Position numbers and translations under genes: made by a program. A model generated the notes under the pieces. That model was not told where the DNA came from. It saw only the letters and a program-made list of their open reading frames with translations, and searched no databases. 64,000 nt of DNA, from assembly GCA_933207985.1 (NCBI GenBank), contig OW240914.1, positions 283,116,705 through 283,180,704 on the forward strand, in the 5' to 3' direction. Positions 33,873-45,050 of the stretch are shown one piece after another; positions within the stretch are counted from its first letter, which is position 1, and every line of letters starts with the position of its first letter. The stretch comes from Pelobates cultripes (Eukaryota; Chordata; Amphibia; Anura; Pelobatidae).

Positions 33873-35954
33873 CAACATGTGCATGGGGAAAATTTTCGGT
33901 TTGGTTCGGCATTCCGAAATTCGGGAATTCGGTATGGCACTTCGGAACTTTGGCAACTTCGGCATTTCGGAATGTCGGGACTTTGGCACTTCTCTTGCAG
34001 CCGCTTAGTAGATAACGCCCTAATTCCCACGGTATTAGGGAGTTATCTACCAAAAGGCTGAAAGACCTAAATTAGTCTTTCAGCCAAATTTACTAATATT
34101 AAGTAAAAATTCCTTAGTATTAGTAAATTTTGCCCCTACTTGCTATACTGCTATACTCACTGTTAAAAAAAAAAGGGTTCCCCCTCCCAAGCCCCCACCT
34201 GCGAAGGGCAAACCCCCCGGCCCCCACCCCTGAGCCCTAAATACTAATAAGGGGGGGACCTAATGTCCTCCCCCCTGGCCGCTACCCCTGAGCGGGGGGT
34301 GGGGGCCCTAAATAAAAATTTACCCCTCCAATCTGAGTGCTTTGAGCCTAATTGCAGGGCAGGGCAAGGCTTTATAAGTCTTCCCCCGCCCTGCAGAGCT
34401 CAGTCTGCGCGGAGCCCTCCATGGGTAAAGAAGGATTTGTGTTTTTTTGCGCTTGTTTTTAAAAAAAAAAATTTTTTTAAGTGCATCAGTTATTATGGAT
34501 TTTTTTATTAGGCCTTTTTTCGGGCTGAAAAAAAGAATATTTTAGAAGAAAGAAAACAGCAAATGGTAAGTTTTATTTCTTTTTTTTTTACAGGTACTTA
34601 GTTAATGGTCCCCCCTCATTATTTTTAGGTTGAGGGGGGTAGGTAGGGGTACATTTTTATTTAGGGCCCCAACCCGCCGCTGAGGGGTAGGGGCCAGGGG
34701 GGAGGACAATAGCCCTCCCTTATTGGTATTTAGGGCCCCTACCCACCGCTCAGGGGTGGGGGCCAGTGGGGAGGACATTAGGTCCCCCTCTTATTAGTAT
34801 TTAGGGCCCCCACCCATTGCTCAGGGGTGGGGGCCAGGGGGGAGGACTTTAGGTCCCCCCCCTTATTAGTATTTAGGGCCCCCACCCACCGTTCAGGGGT
34901 GGGGGCCAGGGGGGAGGACATTAGGTCCCCCTTATTAGTATTTAGGGCCCCCACCCACCACTCAGGGGTGGGGGCCAGGGACAGGACATTAGGTCCCCCC
35001 TTATTAGTATTTAGGGTCCCCACCCGCCACTCAGGGGTTGGGGCTAGGGGGTAGGACATTAGGTCCCCCCCTTATTAGTATTTAGGGCCCCCACCTGCTG
35101 CTCAGGGGTGGAGGCCAGGGGAGGACATTAGGTCCCCCTCTTATTCTGATTTAGGTCCTCCACCCACCGCTCAGGGGTGGGGGCCGGGGGGGAGGACATT
35201 AGGTCTCCCTCCTTATTAGTATTTAGGGCCCCCACCCACCACTCAGGGGTGGAAGCCAGGGGGAGGACATTAGGTCCCCCCCTTATTAGTATTTAGGGCC
35301 CCCACCCGCCGCTCAGGGGTGGGGGCCAGGGGAGAGGACATTAGGCCCCCCATATTAGTATTCAGGGCCCCCACCCGCCGCTCAGGGGTGGGGGCCAGGG
35401 GGGAGGACAATAGGTTCCTCCCTTATTCTGATTTAGGGCCCCCACCCGCCGCTCACAGGTGTCCCCCCCTTATTCTAATTTAGGGTCCCCTTCAGGTTAG
35501 AAGCCCCCACTCGCGCAGCTCAGGAGGGGGGGACTTTTCTTTTTTATTTAATAGACATGCCCCTACTCGCCCCTACTACTTTTAGTAGATAGCTCTCTAA
35601 TACCGTGGGAATTAGGGAGTTATCTACTTATTCATTCCTGTCATTACATTGACTGGCTAAGTAACTTAATTTTATATGAATGTGTGTTACTTGATTGTTG
35701 TAAGTGTTGCAAATGCTTACAGCTGAATCCTGGCTATGTTTGTATACTTTTTATTTAAAATTGTATACAGTGTAACATTCTTCTTCTTCCACTGGGTAAG
35801 TATATTAGTACTTAGGCAATATTGTGCTTCGGAACTTTGGCAACTTCGGCACTTTGACACTTCGGAAATGCGGTAATTTCGGAACTACCCGAATGTCCGA
35901 ATAGACCGAAATTCGTCCGAATTCACATTCGGACCGAAACGAATTGCACATGTC
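33873..35954 (+). mobile_element. TGCACATGTCTA-family element with internal minisatellite
   Basis: The left end (a)catgtgcatggggaaaattttcgg and right end cgaattgcacatgtcta form short inverted termini. Both subterminal regions are made of degenerate TTCGG-containing units (acttcggaactttggc, aattcggtatgg). Internal hairpins include ctccctaa/ttagggag with tagataac/gttatcta. The 2.1-kb copy differs from the 0.9-kb copy at 52.3 kb mainly by the minisatellite. No coding capacity; superfamily unknown. Confidence 0.65.
34655..35490. repeat. GC-rich minisatellite, about 70-bp unit, about 12 copies
   Basis: Unit: tttagggcccccacccgccg...ctcaggggtgggggcc...gaggacattaggtcccccc-ttattagta. tttaggg starts near 34799, 34872, 34941 and 35010, i.e. 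a 69-72-bp period. Frame-preserving units give a long minus-strand open frame (APTPEWWVGALNTNKG-type repeats) that is an artefact. Confidence 0.95.
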
Positions 35955-37340
35955 TAATATGAAGTATGTTCATGTGTCTCTTTTCAGCCTATGTAACTAT
36001 ATATTATACTGCCGTAGCACACTTAAGGTTTGCAAAATATATAGCAAAAACTCACTGTGTGTGTCAAAAAGGCAGAAAAATGCTTACCACTACACTTGAT
36101 ACAAACTAGCAAAAAAATATCCCACCCTAGGTTCAAAATATGACTTTTGAAATCCCATGGGGTGTCTTCTTCAAGAAATGGTAGGCCTATGAAAATGCAC
36201 TTAAAAACCTGAAATTGTCACGTCTTTTACAGCACTGTAGCTTCACAAAATAATATCTAAGTTTCGTGCATCGTGCATATTGTTTTTCTTGGAAGATGTA
36301 ACAGAGAATAATTTGGGGGGTTTTATCACAGTGGCACATATCATATGTACAAAATACCCAACCAAAATGCAACATGTTTGCCATTTCATTTTTCACCTCA
36401 AACTTTAACATAATTTGGTGAAAAAAGGGCAGTAAAAAAACACACACATTTTAAGATAACTTAGAGAGTGTGCTTTCTCAAATGGAAGTCCTTTGTGGGG
36501 CTAAACAGTGAAACTGCTATAATGCCCCAAAATGAGATATAGGCCAATCAAATCCAATATGAACATTCTAACTATAGAAAATGAAACAGCCTAATTTCTT
36601 ATATGGCATTGTGGCAGAATAGTACCAAATGCATACAATGGGGGTGTCATTGTACTCAGCTGATGTAGCTGAACACAGTATGGGGTTTTGTACAGAAATA
36701 GCACATAACAGCTTTACGAAATACACGTAAAAAAAAAAAAACCTTGTTATATGTGTGTATGTCAAAACAGAACACAATTTTACTACAATATTTAGCAGAG
36801 ATTGGCAAAGAAATGTAAAACGTGTCAAAATAACCTTAGATAAGTAACCTATGATGTCTACTTTATATAAATATATACGTTTGTGAGGCAATTTGGTTTT
36901 CTGTGATGGCTACTAAACTTACAAGAGAAACACACTAACTTCTAAGATGGTTTCACATTGAAATTTTAAGTCCTTATATTTTTCAAATTGTAATTTTATT
37001 TTTTAGTCCTGTAACTTTCAAAATAAACTGAAATCCTATACATATTATGTACTCTATAAATCAAGACACATAAATTAATTTATTTTGAATAACATTTCCT
37101 AAGCTGGACATATTATGCACAAGTTATTTTTGTCAAAACTGTGAAAAAAATGAATTTTTTAGAAAAACAAAAACAATTCACAGTAAATAAAAATTCTTAT
37201 ATGTATATATCATTTAATTAAAGCCCATTTTGTCCTTTCCAAAATGGTATATCCTATGTGTTGGTGCAATAAATAAATAAAAAAAATGCAAATTGCAGCT
37301 GAACACAAACAGCAAAAGATGCAAAAATTGTTTCTGCCCT
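35955..37340. other. Repeat-derived AT-rich DNA, no gene
   Basis: A LINE-type tail (35965-36000) is followed by sequence related to 33.4-33.8 kb. No intact reading frame with recognisable domains. Confidence 0.4.
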
Positions 37341-37689
37341 TTAAGGAGCACTGTCATGGCTGAATCCCGTTTTTTTTTTTTAACTCCCCTCCCGACTCCA
37401 CTACATGTAATTGTCCTCCTAGTCACTCACAAATGCCCCTAAGCCCCCCATCTTACCTATTTTTGCATCTTTATTTCGTGCCCGGACAAAGTCCTGGGTG
37501 CCACCATCTTAGGGTGGGTAGATGAAGTCTGAAGGACACGTCATCTGTTCACACTAGATAGCGCTGTGAAATTCCCATGCATTCCCAGTTAAACACTTGG
37601 ACATGCGAACGCAGCTCCCTCCTTGTAATATGTGAAAATAGAAGCGGAATGGAGCAGTACTCCCCAACACTTCCTAAGCCCCCCATGTC

Positions 37690-38455
37690 CTCCCTCAAAC
37701 TACAGACAAGCTCACCGTCACACACACACACGCTCACTACAGACAAGCTCACTGATGCGCACACACTCTCCCTACAGACAAGCCCATTGACACACACATG
37801 CGCCCTACAGAAGAGCTCACTTATACACAGATTCACTACAGACAAGCTCACTGACACACACATCCTCACTACAGACAAGCTCACTGACAGACATATGGTC
37901 ACTACAGACAAGCTCACGATCACACTCATGCTTACTACAGACAAGCTCACTGTACACACATGCTCACCACAGACAGGTTCCGACACACCCATGCTCCTTA
38001 CAGACAAGCTCACTAACACACACAAACATATGATCCCTACAGACAAGCTCACTGACACACATACAAGCTCACTCACTAGCAGGCACACACACACACACAG
38101 AGGCTCCCTCACTAGCAGGTGCGCACACACACACACAGAGGCAGACAGTCACTGACACCGAGGCAAACATCCACACATCCAGAGACAGGCAGACAGCCAC
38201 ACACACACACAGGCAGACAGAGGCAGACAGTCTCTCACACACACACACACACACAGGTAGACAGCCACACACACACGGTCACACACAGGCAGACAGTCTC
38301 ACATACACAGACAGTCACACACGCAGTCACACACAGGCAGACAGTTACACACACAGTCACACACACAGTCACACAGACAGTCACACACACAGACAGATAG
38401 TCACACACACAGACAGACACACACTCACAGGCAGTCACACACAGACACACTGACC
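37690..38455. repeat. Compound minisatellite (GACAAGCTCACTGACACACA)n to (ACACACAGGCAGACAGTC)n
   Basis: About 14 irregular 30-36-bp units of (ctacagacaagctcac + variable acacac) to about 38075, then shorter acacaca-ggcagacagtc units. Long apparent frames on both strands (Cys/Val/Ser-rich) come from this repeat. Confidence 0.95.
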
Positions 38456-38708
38456 TCCTTCTTACCTCCTGGAGGCTGGTTGTTGGGGAAGCAGGGACTC
38501 CTTCCTGCTTCCCATGCTGCATAACCAGGCCCCCGCCGCACAGTAAGCTCCGCCCCCACCGCATGCTAAGCCCCGCCTCTGCCACATGGTAACTCCGCCC
38601 CGACGCATTTTTTTTTTAAATGATCCCGGCCGGCCATGTGTGAGCTGTGCCGGCTGCCTGGCTCCCCCTGCTCCCATGGGGCTCTGTGCGGCCGCACAGC
38701 TCACGCAT

Positions 38709-39010
38709 TTTATTGCTTCTACCCCTTTCGGGACGTACTATACCATCAGTTGTTATTTTCTCATTTCATATGATGTACAAAGACGCATCTACGCCACTCT
38801 GAAGAATCCCCCACCACAAAAGACTGTATTCACCTCTACAAAGATATACCTCGTTGTTTGATTCATCTACCAGTCAGACTATTTATTCTGGACTTCTATT
38901 TGCTTATTATCTATCATATATATTGCATTCTAGCATTCTAGTCTGCCTATTCTGTGCTCTTTTAATTTATGTGGTTTATAGTGGCGCTGCCTTCCTTTCT
39001 TTTTTCTGTA
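38709..39010 (+). repeat. PLE left terminal repeat (pLTR copy 1)
   Basis: Matches 43519-43812 in the same orientation, from ttattgcttctacccctttc to ccttccttt...ttctgta. Differences: a duplicated cattctag (8 bp) at about 38930-38940 and a few substitutions (cgggacgtact vs cggacatact). About 97% alike by eye. Confidence 0.92.
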
Positions 39011-39188
39011 CCATTTCTGTTGTAAGGCCTGTGAGGGAGCCCTACTTTTTAGGTGTGCTGCCACTTTTTACTTATTTATTATTGTTTCTGTTGTATTTTG
39101 TATAGATAGAGAGCGCTGATCCCTTTCTTCTGTTCTATACTCCTACAATCCCTCTGGAGAGAGCTGCCCTCTATACTATCCCTGCACC

Positions 39189-40343
39189 ATGTCCATATTT
39201 GATTTTAGGAACAACCACATTATTGACATTAACAATGTTTTTAATACTGAAGATATACTACCCACTCCCACTATAATAGAGACATATAATCAACAGGAAT
39301 TATTTATATCACTCGAAAAAGTTTTAACATCTGAGATAAAACTCAAATGGGAGATAGCCACTCTAAAAAAATATATAGAAGAACAAATAACCCCCAGAGG
39401 CTTTAGATTTTTCAAACTCCCAACCTCTGACCAAGATGACTATGAGTTCATGCAAGAGTGGAACAACAAGCTCGAGTCATGCACTTTTGGTCTTATGGAA
39501 ACTTTAATTCTAAAAAAGAGTAAAAAATTATCATTATTAGACACTGAAATAAAAAAACTTCAGGACAAACTTTTACCATTCACAGAGACACAAGTATTCA
39601 AACAAAATTCTATTATCATTCAAAACAAAATAGAAAAAGTAGAGATGGACACTAAACACATTAAAGTAAAAAAATATATCCGAGATAAACATGACTACAC
39701 AAAGAACCAAGTAAGGACTTACCACCTCAACAATAAGTCCAAATACACATCTCAGACCTTCAATCACCCCTCCACCATCCCTAACCAACAAGATCCCAGA
39801 AGACCTATTGTCTCCCACACTCGCCATCACTCCTATTATTCAGATTATCCTCCTCATGCGCCTACACATTACCCCAGCAGACCCCACCCACGCTACATCC
39901 ATCACAGACAACCTCCTCACGTCCCCTACCACCAAAGGCACCACAACTACCACCAACCACCACCACAGAAGTATCACAGCTCTTCCCACCACATTTCACC
40001 CCCAACCATTTCACCCTCCTATTCCAACTATCCTAAACCCAGGCCCACCAAACCTGTCCCACTCATGACTATCCCACAAAGACCTGATCTCACACCCAGA
40101 CCTCAAAGATTCAGACATACATTCAAACACACCCATCCCAGCACACCCCCTCACCTACCCTCCACACACCATCCTAATAGATACCAAGTGTTATCTACAG
40201 ATTTGGACACAGACACTGAGGATCATTTTTTAGAACTAGGCCCAAATCCACTTACTGCCACACCTTACCTACCCAGAACAAAAAAGAGAAATCTAAGCCT
40301 AGAGGAAGGAGAAGTGCAGAAGATTTCAAAAGAGAAAGACTAG
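39189..40343 (+). CDS. PLE ORF1 (384 aa)
   Basis: ATG at 39189 opens an intact 384-residue frame. The N-terminal half is acidic/basic and probably coiled-coil. It includes ITPRGFRFF (about residues 67-75), EWNNKLESCTFGLMETLI (about 90-107) and KKYIRDKHDYTKNQVRTY (about 160-177), the RGxR... and KxxRDxxDY-type motifs that precede many fish and frog RT elements. The C-terminal half is Pro/His/Tyr-rich (about 200-350), basic and likely disordered, perhaps nucleic-acid-binding, with an acidic TDLDTDTEDH patch near the end. It stops at 40341-40343, inside the start of the ORF2 frame. Function of such ORF1 proteins is not established; a chaperone/RNA-binding role is inference. Confidence 0.8.
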   Translation: MSIFDFRNNHIIDINNVFNTEDILPTPTIIETYNQQELFISLEKVLTSEIKLKWEIATLKKYIEEQITPRGFRFFKLPTSDQDDYEFMQEWNNKLESCTFGLMETLILKKSKKLSLLDTEIKKLQDKLLPFTETQVFKQNSIIIQNKIEKVEMDTKHIKVKKYIRDKHDYTKNQVRTYHLNNKSKYTSQTFNHPSTIPNQQDPRRPIVSHTRHHSYYSDYPPHAPTHYPSRPHPRYIHHRQPPHVPYHQRHHNYHQPPPQKYHSSSHHISPPTISPSYSNYPKPRPTKPVPLMTIPQRPDLTPRPQRFRHTFKHTHPSTPPHLPSTHHPNRYQVLSTDLDTDTEDHFLELGPNPLTATPYLPRTKKRNLSLEEGEVQKISKEKD

Positions 40344-42699
40344 AGAGACACTAACTAATACAGACAACCCTCATGGAATTTTTAACCTTTCCCCAAAAAA
40401 TTTAACTACTACCCAAATATCGGTTTTAACTAAGGGCCTCAAATTTGCACCTACCAATCCCTATCAACCATTCCAAGCCTTTTTAGATTTAAATAAGTTT
40501 GTTAGGAAAGCTACACTAAAAAGATTTTTTAGCAGCAGAATTGAGACTCAATCTATTAACCAGGGACAGACCAACTATTCCCCCACACCTCCATGTATTA
40601 ATGACGAGATACCAGTGAAAAACACCACCCTTAAGAATAACTCTAATTTTTACCCATCAAGTTTCAAATCTGGCCCGATAGAAGTTTTTGAGAATTTGGT
40701 AAAGCAAGACTTAGAAAAAATTAATACCTCCAAAAAAAACAACCACAAATATCATAAATATAACTTAACCTTTCAAGAAAGAAAAGCTCTCACAGATCTT
40801 AAAAAAGATGACACAATAGTCATCAAACCAGCCGATAAAGGGGGCGGCCTAGTTATACTCTCACAAGAAATGTACATCAAAGAAGCATTTAGACAGCTAA
40901 ATGACCCCAAAGTATATGACAAGCTACTATCAGACCCAACCCATACCATCCAAAACTCCCTTATATCATTTTTAACCAAAGGCTTAAATTCCAATATCCT
41001 CAACAAAAAAGAATTTGCTTATTTAAATATACCTCATCCAAAAATTCCAGTTATATACTTTTTACCAAAGATACACAAGAATGAGACCAATCCACCAGGT
41101 AGACCTATTGTCTCCGGGATCAATTCTGGTTTATCAAACTTATCAGAGTATATTGACATTTTATTACAACCATCAGTCAGACTTATGAGGTCATACTTAA
41201 AAGATTCCATGTCTCTCTTACGTTTTTTAGAAAATTTTACCTGGCATCCAGATTTTATTCTAGTCACTTGTGATGTCCAGTCTTTGTACACCATAATCCC
41301 CCACGAATTAGGGTGTGAAGCAGTTTTAAATAGATTAAAAACGGATAATTAAATTCCAGAAAAACAAATGAATTTTATCTTAGAAGGGATAAAAATTATT
41401 TTAACAAATAACTATTTTTGGTTTTTAGACACTTTTTACATTCAAAGACAAGGCACAGCTATGGGTACTAGGTTTGCACCAAGTTATGCCAATCTTTTTA
41501 TGGAAAATTGGGAGTCTAAAGCAATCTGGGGAGATCACCCCTGGAAAGCAAACCTAGTATCCTATTTTAGATACATAGACGACTTGTTTTTTATCTGGAA
41601 AGGTCCTGTAACCTCACTTAAACTTTTTTTAAACCATCTAAACAACAACAATAGTGGCATCATTTTAACATCAGAACACAGCAAAGATTTAATAAATTTT
41701 TTAGACATCCAAATTTTTATCCAGGATGGGAATATTAACACTAGAACTTTTTTTAAAAAAGTGTGCACCAACACAGTCATTGACAGATCAAGCTGCCACT
41801 ACCAACCATGGTTAGATGGGGTCCCTAAAGGTCAGTTCCTACGTCTTCGCAGGAACTGTTCCCTTAATACAGATTTCGACGAACAAGCTAGAACACTAGA
41901 AGCTCAATTTATCAGTAAAAATTACCCAAAAGAAAAGCTAGAAAATTCCCTCAAAGCAGTGAAACAAAAAGAAAGACTCGAGCTTTTAGAATATAATACG
42001 AATAAAAATAAAGACCCACCATGCATGCCGATCATCTTTAACTTTGACAATAAGAATAAAATTGTGAAAAAAACTATTCAAAAACACTGGCACATTTTAA
42101 AACAAGACGAAATTTTAAAGACACTCATCCCAGATAAACCCCATATCATTTTTAGAGGGGCCCCAAACCTAAAGACAATGCTTACTAAAAATTATACAAA
42201 AAAAGCCAATACAAGCAATCCATAATTTTTATCAAATTCTAAAGGTTTTTTCAAATGCAACAGATGCATTGTCTGCAGATCCACTGACCAAAACAGCACA
42301 TCAAAGACAACACAATTCACCTCAAACAAAACCGGTATTACATACCCTATCAAAGATTTAATATGTTGCACTACTAAGAATGTTGTATACCTATTGGAGT
42401 GCCCATGTGGCCTCCAGTATGTGGGTATGACCACACGATGCTTAAAAATAAGGTTAGCAGAACATTGTAGAAATATTATCAAAGGCTACCCTAATCACTC
42501 TGTTTCAAAGCATTTTATTCAACACAACAAAGACCCTAAATTTTTAAAATGTACTGGGATCCAAAGATGTAAATTACCCTGGAGGGGAGGTGACCTCAAA
42601 AAATTACTGGGACAAAAAGAAATGCACTGGGTGTTCCTTTTAAAAACCCTTACCCCCGAAGGTCTTAATGTAGAGTTCGACCTGTTTAATTTTTTATAA
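40303..42699 (+). pseudogene. PLE ORF2: reverse transcriptase plus GIY-YIG endonuclease, two in-frame stops
   Basis: One frame (+1 relative to ORF1, overlapping it by 41 nt) is open from 40303 to 42699 except for TAA at 41350-41352 and 42223-42225; no frameshift is seen. The N-terminal block has FNLSPKNLTTTQISVLTKGL then KFVRKATLKRF, typical of PLEs. RT motifs: KPADKGGGLVIL, FLPKIHKN and GRPIVSG, VTCDVQSLYT (motif A), QGTAMGTRFAPSYANLFM (motif B), YIDD (41572-41583). After the second stop come Cys residues (CNRCIVC, 42256-42276) and the GIY-YIG domain with VVYLLECPCGLQYVGMTTR and an EH. No ATG opens the frame at 40303, so ORF1-ORF2 frameshifting or reinitiation is likely. The stops fall between motifs A and B and just before the endonuclease, so this copy is probably inactive. 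Confidence 0.9.
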
Positions 42700-43518
42700 T
42701 TTTTTATAATTAATTTTTTATAATATATTTCTTATATTTTATTACCTTCTATAATTATTTTGTGCATGAAGTACATATTTATATAATGTGACTTATATAC
42801 GTGACTGTTCTATTTAAATAATATGCAAGATATTGTGAGTATAAAACCTTGTTTTTAATTTAAATTTTAAACTATCACATGTTTCACATATAGGTATGTA
42901 CTCACTTACACATATAAAATTTAGCACTTTTGAGAAAATTTTTTTTTTTTTAAAAATGATGACATCATTTTGGCGCCATTTTCTAATATGTTCACGCCTA
43001 TATAAACCTGTATGTAACAGGATGTACTTTCTGATCTCCACTTGATAAAGCCTAAGGGCGAAACGCGTTGTGGTTTTTTTAAACTATATTGTTTTAAATA
43101 AAGGTATTTTGGCCACTTTCTTACTGTGAGTTAGCCATCTTACTTTTTATTACTATTATTATTTTACTTTTTTACTACTACCATCCTTTTATCCGGCACA
43201 GAAGTGTTTTTACTTTCTAGTGAGGATATTACTCCCAAGAATCCTAGGTGGGGATTATACCACTCAAGCTGTATTCATTGAACAGTTAGTCTGTTCAACT
43301 AAATGTGAGTAACCACTTGGTTTTTTATCTTCTCACCTCTGGCATTTTATACTTTGAGCACCATTGTTGTTCCCGCTTTTATTTCCACATATGGTTCCCT
43401 AATCAAGAAAGAATACTAAGACCTCACGTATCCCATAAGTGGGGATTATACCACTGTACGTTATCAACACTAGAGCTAAGTCCATAGCTCTTGAAAACGT
43501 GAGTAGGACCATATACTC
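42700..43518 (+). other. PLE 3' non-coding region
   Basis: AT-rich sequence after ORF2, with a tandem ttttttataat, the hammerhead-like motif at 43038-43073, and a direct pair gtggggattataccact (43250 and 43441). It leads into the right pLTR. Confidence 0.7.
43038..43073 (+). ncRNA. Hammerhead-ribozyme-like motif (degenerate)
   Basis: Order: CCAC (43038-43041), TTGATAA (43042-43048), a GCC/GGC stem with a TAAG loop (43050-43059), GAAA (43060-43063), CGCGTT, then GTGG (43070-43073) pairing with CCAC. This matches the hammerhead plan: stem I, CUGAUGA, stem II, GAAA, very short stem III, cleavage site. Two core positions differ (C3 to U, G8 to A), so catalysis is doubtful. PLEs are known to carry minimal hammerheads; the identification here is by eye. 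Confidence 0.5.
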
Positions 43519-43812
43519 TTTTATTGCTTCTACCCCTTTCGGACATACTATACCATCAGTTGTTATTTTCTCATTTCATATGATGTACAAAGACGCATCT
43601 ACACCACTCTGAAGAATCCCCCACTACAAAAGACTGTATTCACCTCTACAAAGATATACCTCGTTGTTTGATTCATCTACCAGTCAGACTATTTATTCTG
43701 GACTTCTATTTGCTTATTATCTATCATATATATTGCATTCTAGTCTGCCTATTCTGTGCTCTTTTAATTTATGTGGTTTATAGTGGCGCTGCCTTCCTTT
43801 CTTTTTTCTGTA
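43519..43812 (+). repeat. PLE right terminal repeat (pLTR copy 2)
   Basis: Direct repeat of 38709-39010 (see there). It ends ttttttctgta exactly before the right TSD, acagctcacgcat. Confidence 0.92.
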
Positions 43813-44378
43813 ACAGCTCACGCATAGCTGGCCGGGATCACAGGAGCCTGAGCACTGATAAGGGCTGTCAGCCCAGCCCCAGGTGCTGCGTCCCACCAGG
43901 AAACTTCCCGGTATCCCGGTGGGCCAGTCCGGCCCTGCTCGTATTAGTAAATTTGTAATTTAGTAAATTTTGGTAGATAGCTGCCTATTCATTCGAATGA
44001 AATTCTGATCTGAAGAAAGTCCTGAATTGCATCCTAACACGAATGGAGAAGCTGTTCTCATTCTTTTGGGACTAAATTCGGTAATTTCTGAAATGACAGG
44101 ATGTTCGGGAATACTGACAGGAAGCATCGCGAGATCACTGAGGAAAGGTAAGAATTGTGGGAGAATTTCTCTGACCACAGGAAACGGAGCACACTTTGCT
44201 CCTCCGCTAGTCAGAGATGGTCAGGCGTAGGAAACCTCCTTAAGACAAAATAGTCCCTACTTTGTCTTATGTTTTAAGGAAAACTAGAGCAGACAGGAAG
44301 AAATGAAGAACAGATCATGAGAGAGGGAGAGAAGAGGAATCAATTGGGGAAAAGTTTGGCATGACAGTGCCGCTTTAA

Positions 44379-45050
44379 GCGTATGTCCAGTTTAACGGAT
44401 TGAAGCATGAGCAAAGCAGACATGTAAACAATACATCTGTATAATGGTGTAAAAGGCTTAAAAGTTTAGTACAAATATTTTAGAAAATTCAATGAGTGAT
44501 AAACATTGTTTTAATCGGTTGATGAGCACATGTGAGGTTAGTTTCCAGTCTCAAATTGATGGAGCCTGCCACTTAGTGGTGAAGTTGTGAAGTTACTAAA
44601 TGCAACCATGAAAACGCTGGTTTTGTACAACAATGCAATACACGGTTATTAGTGGTAAAACCGAACGTTTCACTTTATAGCTTTTATGAAAACTATAAGT
44701 CCAAATCAATTTCTAAGGCTAGGCTGAAAGGCGGTGCTGTTCCCTAGCTTACAAAAAGGTCTACACCAATGTTACAGAGAAATAAGAAAACTATTTAAAA
44801 TCCCCAAAGTAAATAAAAATCTTTGCGTTTTCCTTATTTTGGAATCAAATGTATCCATGCTTTTTTTTTCTCTTTTTCTGTGTTTCTATATTTTTTCCAA
44901 TAAAAGTACCCTTTTAATTTCTAAATTAGTAAAATACTTCTGTACAGATGATATGGTAGGTATGCATATTAAGAAATATGGTAAACACTACAGGATGTGT
45001 TGAGTGAACCTAGTCACAACCTAATGTAAAGGGACAAGTAGGGTTGCAGA
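44379..45050. other. Intergenic DNA, no gene seen
   Basis: Unassigned AT-rich sequence between the T2-like shell and the next hAT-type element. The open stretch at 44734-45003 lacks recognisable features. Confidence 0.35.

Larger units (their letters stand above)
38709..43812 (+). mobile_element. Penelope-like retroelement (PLE), near-complete
   Basis: A 5.1-kb insertion flanked by an identical 13-bp TSD, acagctcacgcat (38696-38708 and 43813-43825). It has direct terminal repeats (pLTRs), an intact ORF1 (39189-40343), and an overlapping ORF2 (open 40303-42699, two in-frame TAA) with RT and GIY-YIG endonuclease. PLEs use this fusion to nick DNA and prime reverse transcription. The combination of TSD, pLTRs and nearly open frames indicates a young copy. 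Confidence 0.9.
38456..43937. mobile_element. hAT-like palindromic DNA split by the Penelope-like element
   Basis: The right end GTGGGCCAGTCCGGCCCTG (to 43937) is the CAGGGCCGGACTGG-type terminus. Taking out the Penelope-like element rejoins a palindrome: tgatcccggccggcca...gtgagctgtg (38621-38650) pairs with cacagctcacgcat|agctggccgggatca (38695-38708 plus 43826-43842). No matching left terminus was found, so limits are approximate. Confidence 0.55.
37341..44378. mobile_element. T2-like MITE shell carrying nested insertions
   Basis: TTAAGGAGCACTGTCATGGC at the left and GGCATGACAGTGCCGCTTTAA at the right are good inverted termini ending at TTAA. Between them sit an AC-rich array, palindromic hAT-like DNA and the Penelope-like element, so the original MITE was far smaller. 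The pairing of these two ends across 7 kb is inference. Confidence 0.5.

Noticed and set aside
34778..35059. 93-codon frame with APTPEWWVGALNTNKG repeats
   Set aside because: Unit length is close to a multiple of three in this 70-bp minisatellite; frame breaks in neighbouring units.
37549..38155. Two frames of about 190 codons on opposite strands (Cys/Val/Ser-rich and Thr/His/Asp-rich)
   Set aside because: Both are translations of the GACAAGCTCACTGACACACA array; mutual antisense low complexity.
37690..38455. Possible CRISPR array
   Set aside because: Units are irregular and the spacers are themselves AC repeats; vertebrate context.
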